A DNA stretch of 55,500 bases from the NCBI GenBank assembly GCA_013997645.1, contig PNKB01000010.1:1-55500 (forward strand), in the 5' to 3' direction. The notes under the pieces were generated by a model that saw only the letters and a list, made by a program, of their open reading frames with translations, made no database searches and was not told the DNA's origin. The translations under genes were made by a program, and so were the position numbers. Below are positions 8,905 through 17,926 of the stretch, piece by piece. Each line of letters opens with the position of its first letter. Position 1 is the stretch's first letter. This DNA comes from Cyanobacteria bacterium PR.3.49. Its GTDB lineage: Bacteria; Cyanobacteriota; Vampirovibrionia; Obscuribacterales; Obscuribacteraceae.

Positions 8905-10890
8905 ATGCTCAACGGCTGGTCGAGCGAAAAGAAAATTTTTATCGGCTTCGGTATAGCCCTGGTTGCCGTAGCTCTGGCGCTCTTCAGCCCCTATCTCGTG
9001 CATCCGGGAGCGCGAGAAATCAAGCAGTGGATCGAGCATCGTCAGAAAGTTTTCGATAACCTGCAGAGCATCCTGACAGACTTTCGCGAGGCGCAGCTTC
9101 AGCACAGAGATTTTGTTCTGTCCGGCGATGTGCGCCATGCCGATGATTTCAATGAATCAGTCTCTCGCGTCAATGAGCGGCTTTTCTCCTTGCGAACTTT
9201 AGATTCGGACGATGCTCCGACAGCCGAGCGCGTCCGGCATTTGGAAAGCGAGCTGGAAGCTTCGATTGGCTCAATGCGCGTGGCCATGAACTCTCGCAAA
9301 GACAAAAATGCAAAGCCGGCGACATCTATTGTTTTGTCCGACAACGCGCTGGTGAAATCGAATGCAGCAGCGTCATCTGTTGAGCAGCTGGAAAACGATC
9401 AGATCAAGCTATTGGAGGAGCGTATTGCGCAATACAGTTCGCTGCCTAATTATCAAGTCCTGGTCGGTGTGCTGCTGATGACCTTCCTCGGTTTGCTTGG
9501 ACTGGGGACATTTCTCATGTCGAAGAATTGGCAGAATGCTGTCGAGTCTTTGAGAGAACGAAATCAATTGTTGGAAGATCAATTGGGCTCGGCGCAGAGC
9601 CATCTCGATAAGCTGGCTAACAAAGATTTGTTGACGGAAGTTTTGAATGTTCGCGGGCTGGAGCAAGCTTTGATAGCGGAGCAAAACCGAGCCGGCAGAG
9701 CCGGTGCTCAATTGGTTGGCATGCTGCTCAATATAGACAATTTCAGGCGCGTCAATGAAGGGCTGGGCCATGCAGTAGGCGATGTGATTTTGAAAGAACT
9801 TTCTCGTCGCATCGGCAACACGCTTCGTCCGTCCGATCACATCGGTCGCATCGGTCGCGATGAGTTTCTCGTCCTGCTTCCCGACACTCAGCTTGCCTAT
9901 GCGATGAAAGTTGCAGAGCGCATTCGGCTGTCAGTTTCCGACAGCCCGCTCAGAAATGCTTCTGATCTTATTCACTTGACCGTCAGTGCCGGCGTTGCCA
10001 CGTTGCCGCAAAAAGTATCGGCGCTCGAGGAGGTTTTGACACTCACACGCTCAGCCCTGAAGCGCAGTAAGCTGTCCGGCAAAAACAAAGTTTCCGTCGC
10101 TCGTGATGGTGCCTCTGATGACGACAATCCGGTCGCCCGAGACATCGTTGATGTTCTGTGCGATTCCTCGGCATTCCGAACTGTTTTTCAACCGATCATC
10201 GATCTCAATACCGAGCAAGTTACCGGCTATGAAATTCTCTCGAGAGGCCCGGATGGTGCTTTCGAAAGTCCGGCAGACTTTTTCAGAGTTTGCGTGGAGA
10301 ACAACATTCTCACCACTGTCGATCTCTCCTGCGTGAAATTATGCATTGGCTCTACCAATGGTGTTAAGCAGAACATGCGCTTTCACCTCAATATTTTTCC
10401 ATCGACTTTGCTTGACACTCCCATCGAGCAGTTGCTTGCACTTTTCCCGGCACAAACTGACGGCCGTGTTTTTTGTGTGGAAATCAGCGAACAGCAATTT
10501 GTCGGAGATCCTGCATACATGCGCGATCACGTCAATGCTCTCAAGCAAGCCGGCATACTTGTAGCAATTGATGATGTCGGTTTTGGAAGAAGCTCTTTGG
10601 AAACTCTAATTTTGCTTGAGCCGGATCTTGTCAAAGTCGATCGTAAATATGTCACCGGTGTTTCGGTCGAACCTGCTAAAGCTCGCCTGATGAAGAGGCT
10701 TGCCAACGTTGCTAAATCTTTGGGTGCAGAAATAGTGGCAGAGGGCATAGAGAGCAGCGATGATATTCCCGTGCTCAAAGAAATCGGCGTTCACTATGGA
10801 CAAGGCTGGCTCTTTGGAGATTTGCTCGAGGTTCTTCCCGGCACGCCTCAAGCTCGCAGAGCCAGCGATCGAGTAGGAGAGTCGGCGTGA
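8905..10890 (+). CDS. Membrane GGDEF-EAL protein, probably a c-di-GMP phosphodiesterase
   Basis: The 661-residue protein has two membrane segments (about 10-30 and 184-205) flanking a helical sensor region resembling CHASE3, then a coiled coil, a GGDEF domain (about 240-400) and an EAL domain (about 415-645). The GGDEF signature is degenerate (GRDEF, 317-321) and the usual Asp of the nucleotide-binding loop is Asn276, but the inhibitory RxxD site (RPSD, 308-311) is kept. The EAL domain keeps its catalytic set: E443 and R447 in EILSR, N496, E526, D556-D557, K577, E613 and Q633. I infer c-di-GMP hydrolysis, with the GGDEF domain acting as a regulatory module. It overlaps the next gene by 4 bp. 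Confidence 0.88.
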   Translation: MLNGWSSEKKIFIGFGIALVAVALALFSPYLVHPGAREIKQWIEHRQKVFDNLQSILTDFREAQLQHRDFVLSGDVRHADDFNESVSRVNERLFSLRTLDSDDAPTAERVRHLESELEASIGSMRVAMNSRKDKNAKPATSIVLSDNALVKSNAAASSVEQLENDQIKLLEERIAQYSSLPNYQVLVGVLLMTFLGLLGLGTFLMSKNWQNAVESLRERNQLLEDQLGSAQSHLDKLANKDLLTEVLNVRGLEQALIAEQNRAGRAGAQLVGMLLNIDNFRRVNEGLGHAVGDVILKELSRRIGNTLRPSDHIGRIGRDEFLVLLPDTQLAYAMKVAERIRLSVSDSPLRNASDLIHLTVSAGVATLPQKVSALEEVLTLTRSALKRSKLSGKNKVSVARDGASDDDNPVARDIVDVLCDSSAFRTVFQPIIDLNTEQVTGYEILSRGPDGAFESPADFFRVCVENNILTTVDLSCVKLCIGSTNGVKQNMRFHLNIFPSTLLDTPIEQLLALFPAQTDGRVFCVEISEQQFVGDPAYMRDHVNALKQAGILVAIDDVGFGRSSLETLILLEPDLVKVDRKYVTGVSVEPAKARLMKRLANVAKSLGAEIVAEGIESSDDIPVLKEIGVHYGQGWLFGDLLEVLPGTPQARRASDRVGESA

Positions 10891-11789
10891 CGCATGAGAT
10901 AGTTACGACCAGAAAAGACGACGAAAAATTTGCCATCGACGCCGTTTTTGAAGCGGGCTGGCAGGTGATGAAAGCCAAGTTCTGGCCCCTGCTCGGCGTC
11001 ATGGGTGTGGCAGGTTTGGTGGCGGCATTGGTGCCCATGGCCAATTTCGTGATTGGGGCAGGTGGAACGTTTTCCGTTGAAAATATCGGCACTCAGTTGC
11101 TGATGGGAACCATCTGGCTGATTATCACGATGACAATCGAACTGGGCTTTATGAACGTCAATTTGATGGCGTTGGACGGCAAAAAATTCAGTGCTGATGA
11201 TTGTTTTAAATGCATCAAGTTTCTGCCGTCCTATGCAGTCGCCATGCTGCTTTCGCGAATGGCAATTGGTTTGGGTTTCTTATGTTTTATTATCCCGGGC
11301 ATCATTCTGCTTATTTCATTTCAATTCGCTGGTTTTTTCATTGTTGAAAAACGATTGGGACCGATTGCCGCCCTGAAAGCAAGTTGGACTATTTGTGACG
11401 GAGCGCGCTGGCAGCTGATCCTTTTCGGCATCCTCGGTCAGCTGATTAATCTATTCGGCACCATGTGCTTCATTGTCGGGCAGATTCCGGCCTTCATGAT
11501 CAACGGTGTGGCGCTGGCTTCTACTTATCGATCGCTTTTAGCCAGCACGCCCCAGCTGTCTGATCTATTGCCGCCACCGCCTTTGAGCGATGATGCGGTT
11601 TCAAAACTTTTGTCTGAAGATGCCTGGCCTCTAAACAAAACTTCCCCAGAGTCTGCAAGCGGTCGCATTGATGATGCAAAACCTCTTGTTGTCGATCAAG
11701 GGCATGAAATTGTGCCTGAGCAACCAGATGTTTTGCCTTCCGAACAAGCGAAGATCGATTTGCCTTTTGAAAAACAAGAAGAGAAATAA
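10887..11789 (+). CDS. Multi-pass membrane protein coupled to the GGDEF-EAL gene
   Basis: The GTG start overlaps the upstream stop (GTGA) and has GGAG about 8 bp upstream, pointing to translational coupling. The 300-residue protein has about five or six hydrophobic segments between residues 30 and 225, followed by a hydrophilic, Pro/Glu/Lys-rich tail of about 75 residues that is probably cytoplasmic. The core, with its Gly/Pro-rich IIPGIILLISF segment and the following LKASW stretch, resembles the membrane domain of the DUF975/YciC/GDPD-membrane families, but assignment is tentative. Coupling suggests a partner in the same signalling response. Confidence 0.7.
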   Translation: MTHEIVTTRKDDEKFAIDAVFEAGWQVMKAKFWPLLGVMGVAGLVAALVPMANFVIGAGGTFSVENIGTQLLMGTIWLIITMTIELGFMNVNLMALDGKKFSADDCFKCIKFLPSYAVAMLLSRMAIGLGFLCFIIPGIILLISFQFAGFFIVEKRLGPIAALKASWTICDGARWQLILFGILGQLINLFGTMCFIVGQIPAFMINGVALASTYRSLLASTPQLSDLLPPPPLSDDAVSKLLSEDAWPLNKTSPESASGRIDDAKPLVVDQGHEIVPEQPDVLPSEQAKIDLPFEKQEEK

Positions 11790-11791
11790 AT

Positions 11792-12598
11792 CTAACGGCC
11801 GTAATTGCGAATATAGAGATTGGTGCCTTCAGGTACGAGGCGCATTTTGCCACCGCCGATAGGCTGCGTCATCTGGCTATTTAAGTTGCTTTCCGCTTCA
11901 TACATTCGCGCTTGCCTGTCTCTTGCATCGCGGTCGTAGTCTTCTGCTTGCTGTTGTGCTTTCTTCAAATAGGCATCGGAATCTGCTTTTCCTTGCTGGC
12001 GAATATCGTTAGCATTCTGCTGCCCCCAGCGTCGACGTCTCCAAGTGTAGGATACGTTTTTGGCATCTTCTTCTGCCTGGTCTCGTATTTTCTTTGCGTT
12101 TTCGCTTGCTCTGCTCAGGATGGCGTTGCGTTGCGACTCTCTTTCGGAGGTGCGCAATGTGACACCTTCTTCCGCTTGTTTGTGAATTAATTCCGCTGCT
12201 CTCTGGCGCTGTTCTTCTTTGCGTCTCAACTCAGCCTCTTGTGCTTTTTCTCTGTCGAAAGGAACGGCATGTTGTTCGTAAGCTCTGATTGCTGCTTCGG
12301 AATGTTCGGCAATGATTGTCCCTGTGCCGTAGTGAATGCACAGATGATATTCGCGCAGAGCGTCCTTGACTTTTTTCTGACGCATCAAAGTGTTGGCCAG
12401 GCAGTAGTGCAAACGCGCATCGTCTTTGTTGGTGGCAAGCGCGCGCTGGAAAGATTTGCGAGCTTCCTCATATTTCCCTTCGTTGTAAAACTTGAGCCCG
12501 GCGCTTACATCCGAAGCGAATACAGGAGCACCAAGTGCCAGCGACAACAGAAGGGCTGTTGAAAGAATAAGACTGGAACGCCTGACAGGACTGGTCAT
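11792..12598 (-). CDS. Secreted TPR protein with a charged coiled-coil region
   Basis: The start is taken as ATG 12596-12598, 9 bp after a GGAG; a TTG further upstream in frame overlaps that ribosome site. The 268-residue product has a clear signal peptide ending at an Ala-Ser-Asp junction, one or two TPR units (about residues 20-95), and then a long Glu/Arg/Gln/Ala-rich helix (about 115-235) likely to form a coiled coil. The C-terminus ends with a short Gly- and Tyr-containing segment. The gene ends only 2 bp from the stop of the convergent membrane-protein gene. Function unknown. Confidence 0.75.
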   Translation of the reverse strand: MTSPVRRSSLILSTALLLSLALGAPVFASDVSAGLKFYNEGKYEEARKSFQRALATNKDDARLHYCLANTLMRQKKVKDALREYHLCIHYGTGTIIAEHSEAAIRAYEQHAVPFDREKAQEAELRRKEEQRQRAAELIHKQAEEGVTLRTSERESQRNAILSRASENAKKIRDQAEEDAKNVSYTWRRRRWGQQNANDIRQQGKADSDAYLKKAQQQAEDYDRDARDRQARMYEAESNLNSQMTQPIGGGKMRLVPEGTNLYIRNYGR

Positions 12599-12705
12599 AT
12601 GACGATTCTCCAAACCCTACGATCGCTATTATCTACCCCGCCTGCTAATGAAGCAAGGCGCAGGCGATCCAAAGCGGATATACTGCCAGTGAAATTCTGG
12701 GGGAA

Positions 12706-13398
12706 ATGGTTGTGCAAAGACTGATTCTCATGCTTTTGGCGGCGCTTTCTCTGGCTGTGCCACAATCTTTTGCCGACGACAATGTAGATAAAGCCCCAGT
12801 AAAGCTCAATCCGCCCAGTTCTGCCGCCTCGCTGGAGGGAAACATAAAGGGTGGAGCGCCGGTTCTTTTGCAAGGTCTTCACGATGTGGGCGTGTCGCTT
12901 CATCACCTTCAGGAAATGTGCAAGGGACTGCTTTTGGAAGCGCAACGTCAGGATATGGTTGTCGTTGCCGAGCCGAATGTAATCGGACCGATGGTAATTC
13001 CCGCCATTCCTGGTCCGTCCGGAATGATGAGCATGGGCGTGCTTCCGCCCCGCAAAAAATGGGTCGATTATTTTATGGCGCAGATCGAGGAAATTATTCC
13101 GTTGCTCGATCATGAACTGAATGCACTTCCCCGTCCCAATCCAGACGATGCCGAATTGCTGCAATTATTCACGCAGATGTTCGACACTGCACGCGGTTTC
13201 AATCCTCCGTGGAGTGATTTGGAAACCGTGACCAAGGGGCCTGACTACAAGAACGATGATATCGCCAAAGCTGTCTCGCGCTTGTATATTCAGGCGGACG
13301 AGTGCAAAAAATTGAAAGACAAAGTTTTTAAATTAGTGAAAAAAGAAGTGAAAGAGGCGGGGAAGGCTAAGAAAGAAGCGAAGCCGATTACTCCGTAG
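12706..13398 (+). CDS. Small secreted protein of unknown function
   Basis: About 230 residues with a good signal peptide (hydrophobic core LILMLLAALSLAV, cleavage near SFA-DD). ATG 12706 lies only 2-3 bp from a GGGGGA ribosome site, so GTG 12712, two codons later, may be the true start. The mature part is helical, with a Pro/Gly/Met-rich central loop (about residues 90-115) and a Lys/Glu-rich tail. No domain recognised. Its 3' end overlaps the convergent slipin gene by 11 bp, so transcripts of the two must overlap. Confidence 0.65.
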   Translation: MVVQRLILMLLAALSLAVPQSFADDNVDKAPVKLNPPSSAASLEGNIKGGAPVLLQGLHDVGVSLHHLQEMCKGLLLEAQRQDMVVVAEPNVIGPMVIPAIPGPSGMMSMGVLPPRKKWVDYFMAQIEEIIPLLDHELNALPRPNPDDAELLQLFTQMFDTARGFNPPWSDLETVTKGPDYKNDDIAKAVSRLYIQADECKKLKDKVFKLVKKEVKEAGKAKKEAKPITP

Positions 13399-14215
13399 GT
13401 TCATCGGGCTCCGCTACTGCTGTAGAGCGAGACGCTCGTCCGGCACCGGCTGATTTTTTGATCGGCAGTGCGTTGAAGTCTTGTCCGACATTCATTATCA
13501 TTGTGTTGCCGGTCGTTTCACCCATGGTCTGCAATGCTCGCAACTGCAAAAGTTGCGGATTGTCCTCGAGCATTTTTGCGGCATTGGCCAGGCTTCTGAG
13601 CGCGGCAGTTTCACTTCTCGTTTTTTCAATAACTGCAAGTCCCTGCTTTTGCGCTTTGATTACTTCACCGAATGCTTTCTTCATGTCGCTTGCGAGCATT
13701 ATGTCTTTGACGTTTGCATAGATTATTTCCAATCCGATTTCAGCCGCCTTCGGCTTGCAAGCCTCAAGAAATTTCGCGCCAAGCTCGTTGCGCTTTTCGA
13801 GAAGCTCGTCGAGTTTCATGGTGCCGACAATTTCGCGCAGCTCTAATTGCATCACCATATATAGTGCGCTGTAGAAGTTTTCGGTTTTATTGATGGCTAT
13901 ATTCGCATCAACCAATTTGTAGCTGGCTGCAATCGAAACCTTAAGGCCGACATTATCCAAGCTGAGCAGCTCTTGCCCGGCGATTGAGATGGTTCGTTCT
14001 CGCATATCGACTTTGACGACGTGGTCCCAGAGCGGGCAAATCCAATGCGCACCGGGGTTCAGTACCGTTGCCAGCTTGCCGTCTTTATAGAGCAAGCCTT
14101 TTTCATACTCCCAAACCGTGATTTTCGCCGTCACTTTGGCAACCAGTCGCCACAAGGCGACAGCGCACACAAGCGCCAAAACGACGATCGCAAAAATTTC
14201 TGGTGCATGTTTCAT
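13388..14215 (-). CDS. SPFH/band 7 family protein (slipin-like)
   Basis: A near-perfect Shine-Dalgarno sequence (TAAGGAGG) lies 5 bp before ATG 14215. The 275-residue protein has one N-terminal membrane segment (about 6-26) followed by an SPFH domain: the YEKGLLYKDGKLATVLNPG opening, a VDMRERTISIAGQELLSLDN segment and the later helical Glu/Ala-rich region. Slipins and stomatins form membrane-bound oligomeric rings or rafts and often regulate proteases or channels. Unlike many slipins it has no adjacent NfeD-type protease gene. The C-terminal 30 residues are polar and probably disordered. Confidence 0.85.
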   Translation of the reverse strand: MKHAPEIFAIVVLALVCAVALWRLVAKVTAKITVWEYEKGLLYKDGKLATVLNPGAHWICPLWDHVVKVDMRERTISIAGQELLSLDNVGLKVSIAASYKLVDANIAINKTENFYSALYMVMQLELREIVGTMKLDELLEKRNELGAKFLEACKPKAAEIGLEIIYANVKDIMLASDMKKAFGEVIKAQKQGLAVIEKTRSETAALRSLANAAKMLEDNPQLLQLRALQTMGETTGNTMIMNVGQDFNALPIKKSAGAGRASRSTAVAEPDEPTE

Positions 14216-14461
14216 AGCAACCTCCTTATACGCTCCGTCTTAAGAGGCTCACAGTTTGAGCGGAGGTCTTAACCTGCAGGGCTCATTCCGTGTTGCCTTT
14301 CGGCAGCCCCTCAAGACGAAAGCAATGGGAGTCGAACCCGGTACGATTGACAGTCGTGCCATCGGATGCCAATACGCAGAACGAAGGTGGAATTACACCT
14401 CGCTGCTTGCCTCTCCGATAGAGGCGATTATTGCATATTGTGCGAATTCGTGCCCGCGGTT
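14216..14461. other. Structured intergenic region downstream of the oxidoreductase gene
   Basis: This 246-bp spacer holds several inverted repeats: GCCTCT/AGAGGC around 14409-14425, an imperfect AGGTG/CACCT hairpin near 14382-14400, and a nested stem GGGCT/AGCCC with TGCC/GGCA at about 14280-14310. Read on the minus strand it also has a T-loop-like GGGTTCGACTCCC (about 14327-14339). No complete tRNA could be folded. The spacer may be a structured 3' untranslated region of the oxidoreductase transcript. Confidence 0.4.
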
Positions 14462-16630
14462 CTACACTTCGATCCAAACGGGCGCGCTTTTAAATGCCGG
14501 AGTTTTAGAGCGTGCATCAATGTTTGCTTTGATCAAAATATTGCATTCCGGGTAGAACATGGCAACCGCACCCTGCCGGATCTTGCCAATCACAACTTCG
14601 ATGTTTTCCATCCGACCGGCCTCGCCGCGTACAGCAACACTCTGTCCGTCTTTGAGGTTTAAGCCTTGAGCGTCTTTTTCGGACATCAAAATGCAGAAGC
14701 GGTGAGGCATGCCTCGATAAAAATCATATTCATCATAGACAACGGTGTTGAATTGACCTTCCGAGCGCAGGGTAATCAATGCCAGTCCGCCTTTGATCGG
14801 ATCAGGAAGAGGCGTCGGATGCATCAATGCTTTACCTGAAGTCGTGTTGAACCTGGGCGTATGGTAAACGCGACCAGTAATCGTGAACTCTTTCTTGGTG
14901 TCGTCTATGGTGCCAATTTCTTGCCAGCCGGGAATTGTTTTTGAAATAATTTCACGAACTTTTCTGTAGTCTCGCAAACTTGTCCAATCGAATGGTGTTT
15001 TGCCCAACACTCGATTGGCAATGTCGCAAATTACTTCCGCTTCCGCTCTCATCTGCCCTTGAATATTCGGCTTGCCGCCTTCGGAAAGACGAATAAAATT
15101 GAACATCGATTCTTGCGTGGTTGCTTGCGGTTCTTCATCGCGCGCAAGAACCGGCAGGATAACAGTTGTTTCACCCTTGCCGTGAAAATGACCCGGATTC
15201 AATTTTGTCGAAAGGTACACGATTGTTTTAGCGCGAGCCATCGACTCTTTTGCCCAATTTGAATCAGGGTTGGAACCCCACAAATTTCCACCCAGGGCAA
15301 AGAGAAAATCGAGATCGCCTTTGCCGCACGCGTCGATCATGGCGTGTGTATCGAGCCCCGGCGCATCAGTAATTTTGGTTCCATAGATCGTCTCGAGCGA
15401 TTGGCGAACACTGTCTTGCAATGCAGGAGCGACACCCACAGAGCCGATGCCCTGAACGTTGGAATGTCCGCGAATGGGCAGGAGTCCGGCGCCCGGTTTG
15501 CCCACATTGCCGGTGGCGATGGCCAGATTGCAGACAGCAAGAACATTGTCGACACCCGATGCGTGATGGGTTAAACCCATTGCCCAGGCGAAAATTGTCC
15601 GCTTAGAATCGTAAATGATATCGGCGCATTCTTCCATTTCTTCTTTAGTCGTGCCGCTGTTTGTCACCAAATCCGACCAATCGGAATTGCGTGCATAATT
15701 TAAAACTTCGGCTGCGCCTTCTGCGTTGTTGTCGATAAACTCATTGTCTACTCGACGTTTTTCGATCAGTGATTTAAGAACGCCGACAAGAAATGCGACG
15801 TCGCCGCCGGGCAGCGGCTGAATGTAAGTAGAGGCGATTTTGGTGCCGAAGAAAAGAGATTTGATCTGAGACGGTACGTGAAACGACTCCAGCGGCGATT
15901 CGCGCACGGGATTAACGACGATGATGCGCCCGCCTCTGGCACGCAGATTGGCCAGTTGCGTCATCAAGCGCGGATGATTGGAGGCGGGATTGGCGCCGAG
16001 CAAAACAACCAGATCACATCTGGTCAAATCCTCTAGTTCTACTGTGGCGGTGCCTGTGCCGAAAGCCATTTTGAGCGCCACGCCCGATGCCTGGTGGCAA
16101 TAGTATGAGCAGTTCATGACGTTGTTGGTGCCGTAAACACGGGCGAAAGCTTGCAGGAGAAAGGCGGCTTCGTTTGATGAGCGACCGGACGAATAGAAAG
16201 CGGTTCGATCGGGGGTGGTTGATTTAAGAGCGCTCTCGATGTGATTGAGAGCCGCCTCCCAGGTGATCGGCTTGAAGTGCGTTGCGCCCTTGTCGAGCAC
16301 GACCGGATAAGACAAACGGCCTGCGTCTTCTGCTTGTTTGGGCGTCAGCTTTTCAAGCTCGGCAAGCGAATATTTGTCGAAATAGTCTGCAGGCAAGGCA
16401 CCGATCATGTCTGCCACTTGCGCCTGCAAGCTCTTTTTGCAGACCTCCGGCCAGTGCCCGGCTTCGTTGACCATGCCGCCTTTCATGCCGCCCATGCCGA
16501 CAGCGCATGTCTTGCAGGCGTTTTTCGAGTTCATGCGCTTGAGAAGCCGCAGCGGTCCGACCTGAAAAGCTTTTTCAAGTGAATACATGATGGCTGGAAA
16601 GCCGCCGCCTGGATTAAGTTTTCGCGCCAC
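14462..16630 (-). CDS. FdhF/YdeP-family molybdopterin oxidoreductase
   Basis: This 722-residue protein belongs to the molybdopterin/formate dehydrogenase-like family, closest in layout to the YdeP/FdhF branch. Three N-terminal cysteines (C39, C42, C64) could hold an Fe-S cluster; the fourth ligand usual in this superfamily is not evident. The YCHQASG stretch (176-182) aligns with the VUHGPS segment of E. coli FdhH, placing C177 as the likely molybdenum ligand in place of selenocysteine. Cofactor-binding stretches (LLGANPASNHPR, VVNPVRE) are present. There is no Tat signal, so it should be cytoplasmic, and no beta or gamma subunit is nearby. GTG 16630 gives the longest frame; ATG 16588 is an alternative. 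Substrate unknown. Confidence 0.85.
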   Translation of the reverse strand: MARKLNPGGGFPAIMYSLEKAFQVGPLRLLKRMNSKNACKTCAVGMGGMKGGMVNEAGHWPEVCKKSLQAQVADMIGALPADYFDKYSLAELEKLTPKQAEDAGRLSYPVVLDKGATHFKPITWEAALNHIESALKSTTPDRTAFYSSGRSSNEAAFLLQAFARVYGTNNVMNCSYYCHQASGVALKMAFGTGTATVELEDLTRCDLVVLLGANPASNHPRLMTQLANLRARGGRIIVVNPVRESPLESFHVPSQIKSLFFGTKIASTYIQPLPGGDVAFLVGVLKSLIEKRRVDNEFIDNNAEGAAEVLNYARNSDWSDLVTNSGTTKEEMEECADIIYDSKRTIFAWAMGLTHHASGVDNVLAVCNLAIATGNVGKPGAGLLPIRGHSNVQGIGSVGVAPALQDSVRQSLETIYGTKITDAPGLDTHAMIDACGKGDLDFLFALGGNLWGSNPDSNWAKESMARAKTIVYLSTKLNPGHFHGKGETTVILPVLARDEEPQATTQESMFNFIRLSEGGKPNIQGQMRAEAEVICDIANRVLGKTPFDWTSLRDYRKVREIISKTIPGWQEIGTIDDTKKEFTITGRVYHTPRFNTTSGKALMHPTPLPDPIKGGLALITLRSEGQFNTVVYDEYDFYRGMPHRFCILMSEKDAQGLNLKDGQSVAVRGEAGRMENIEVVIGKIRQGAVAMFYPECNILIKANIDARSKTPAFKSAPVWIEV

Positions 16631-16744
16631 TGTCGATTGCGAACGTTAGCTGAAGGATTTAGGTAATATAGTCGTCTGCATTGCAGATGCTACATGCACG
16701 ATTATATCTTGAGATTCACCCAGCCATGGCAGGAATCAGCTTCT

Positions 16745-17896
16745 ATGACGACCGATGCCGAACCAGACAAGAAGCAGAAGAAGCCGCGGATATTTTTTCT
16801 TCTGGGGCTGATTGTGACGATGGGCTACCTGACGTACTTTTCCGTTCAGGCTACCAGCGTCGGCACACTTAAAGTGCCGCCCGGTTTTTCGATCGAACCG
16901 TATGCAACCAACATCAAAAATGCTCGCTCGATGGCGCTCAGCCCCTCCGGCATTTTGTACGTCGGCTCCAGGCTTCTCAACGGCAATGTGTTTGCGGTAG
17001 TCGATACGAATAAAGACGGCAAAGCCGATCAGACCTATGTCGTCGCCACCAATCTGTACAGTCCCATGGGCATGGCGTGGAAGGACGGAGACCTCTACAT
17101 CGGGCTCATCAACGGTGTTGTAAAACTGAAAGATATCGACAATAAATTGAAGGACCCGCCCAAGCCGACCGTCGTCAATTTGAAACTACCCAAGGATCTG
17201 GCGCACGGGCATAAATACATTCGCTTCGGTCCGGATGGATGGCTCTATATTCCGGTCGGTGCGCCTTGCAATGTTTGCGAGCGCGACTGGAATCGCTATG
17301 CCTGCATGATGCGCATGAAGCCTGACGGCAGCAATCTGGAGCTTTACGCGCAAGGTATCAGAAATACCGTCGGCTTCGACTGGCATCCGCAGACGAAAGA
17401 ATTATGGTTTACCGACAACGGTCGAGATTGGCTTGGCGATAATCTTCCACCCGACGAGCTCAATTGCGCACCGCGGGCCGGGATGAATTTCGGTTATCCG
17501 TACCGATATGGAAAGAACGTTAAAGACCCGGAGTTCGGAGCCAAGCGTCCCAACGATTCCGATTTCACACCCTGCGCCGTCGAGCTTGGACCTCACGTGG
17601 CCGCTCTCGGTATGCGCTTTTATACCGGTGATATGTTTCCGCCCGAATACAAAAATCAGGTTTTCATTGCCGAGCACGGATCGTGGAATCGCAGCACTCC
17701 ACTTGGTTATCGTGTCACATGCGTCAAATTTGCTCCGGGCAAAGAACCGGTGTATGAGGTGTTTGCCGAAGGCTTCATCAATAAAACAGGAATTCCAGCC
17801 GCACGCCCCGCTGATATTTGCCAGATGGCCGATGGATCCCTGCTCGTTTCCGACGATTTCGGCAACACGATTTACCGCATCAGCTACAAAAAATAA
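16745..17896 (+). CDS. Membrane-anchored PQQ-dependent sugar dehydrogenase homologue
   Basis: The start is set at ATG 16745, which has AGGAA about 9 bp upstream; ATG 16694 in the same frame has none. The 383-residue protein has a lysine-rich N-terminus and one membrane segment (about 16-36), so the rest should face the periplasm. The body is a six-bladed beta-propeller of the soluble glucose/sorbosone dehydrogenase type, with the PPGFSIEPYA opening, HGHKYIRFGPDGWLYIPVG, GIRNTVGFDWHP, ELWFTDNGRDWLGDN and IAEHGSWNRS motifs. The CNVCE pair in blade three is typical of this subgroup. It probably oxidises an aldose or similar compound with PQQ, passing electrons to a quinone or cytochrome. Confidence 0.85.
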   Translation: MTTDAEPDKKQKKPRIFFLLGLIVTMGYLTYFSVQATSVGTLKVPPGFSIEPYATNIKNARSMALSPSGILYVGSRLLNGNVFAVVDTNKDGKADQTYVVATNLYSPMGMAWKDGDLYIGLINGVVKLKDIDNKLKDPPKPTVVNLKLPKDLAHGHKYIRFGPDGWLYIPVGAPCNVCERDWNRYACMMRMKPDGSNLELYAQGIRNTVGFDWHPQTKELWFTDNGRDWLGDNLPPDELNCAPRAGMNFGYPYRYGKNVKDPEFGAKRPNDSDFTPCAVELGPHVAALGMRFYTGDMFPPEYKNQVFIAEHGSWNRSTPLGYRVTCVKFAPGKEPVYEVFAEGFINKTGIPAARPADICQMADGSLLVSDDFGNTIYRISYKK

Positions 17897-17899
17897 GCA

Positions 17900-17926
17900 G
17901 AGTGCAAACTCGCAGCACTCGCTTTT
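17900..17926 (+). terminator. Weak candidate terminator
   Basis: GAGTGC (17900-17905) and GCACTC (17915-17920) form a 6-bp stem with a 9-base loop just after the sugar dehydrogenase stop codon. It is followed by GC and a run of only four T residues. The position suits a terminator but the T-tract is poor. Confidence 0.4.

Noticed and set aside
12595-13164. 189-codon open frame on the minus strand
   Set aside because: It lies opposite a frame with a clear signal peptide and ribosome site, and its own product has a composition typical of antisense translation.
14281-14420. Complete tRNA (Asp-like GTC or class II) on the minus strand
   Set aside because: The T-loop consensus is good, but the T-stem has only three pairs, the variable region is missing when the CTGTCAA loop is taken as anticodon loop, the D-arm does not fold and no CCA is encoded. 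Kept only as a tRNA-like signal.
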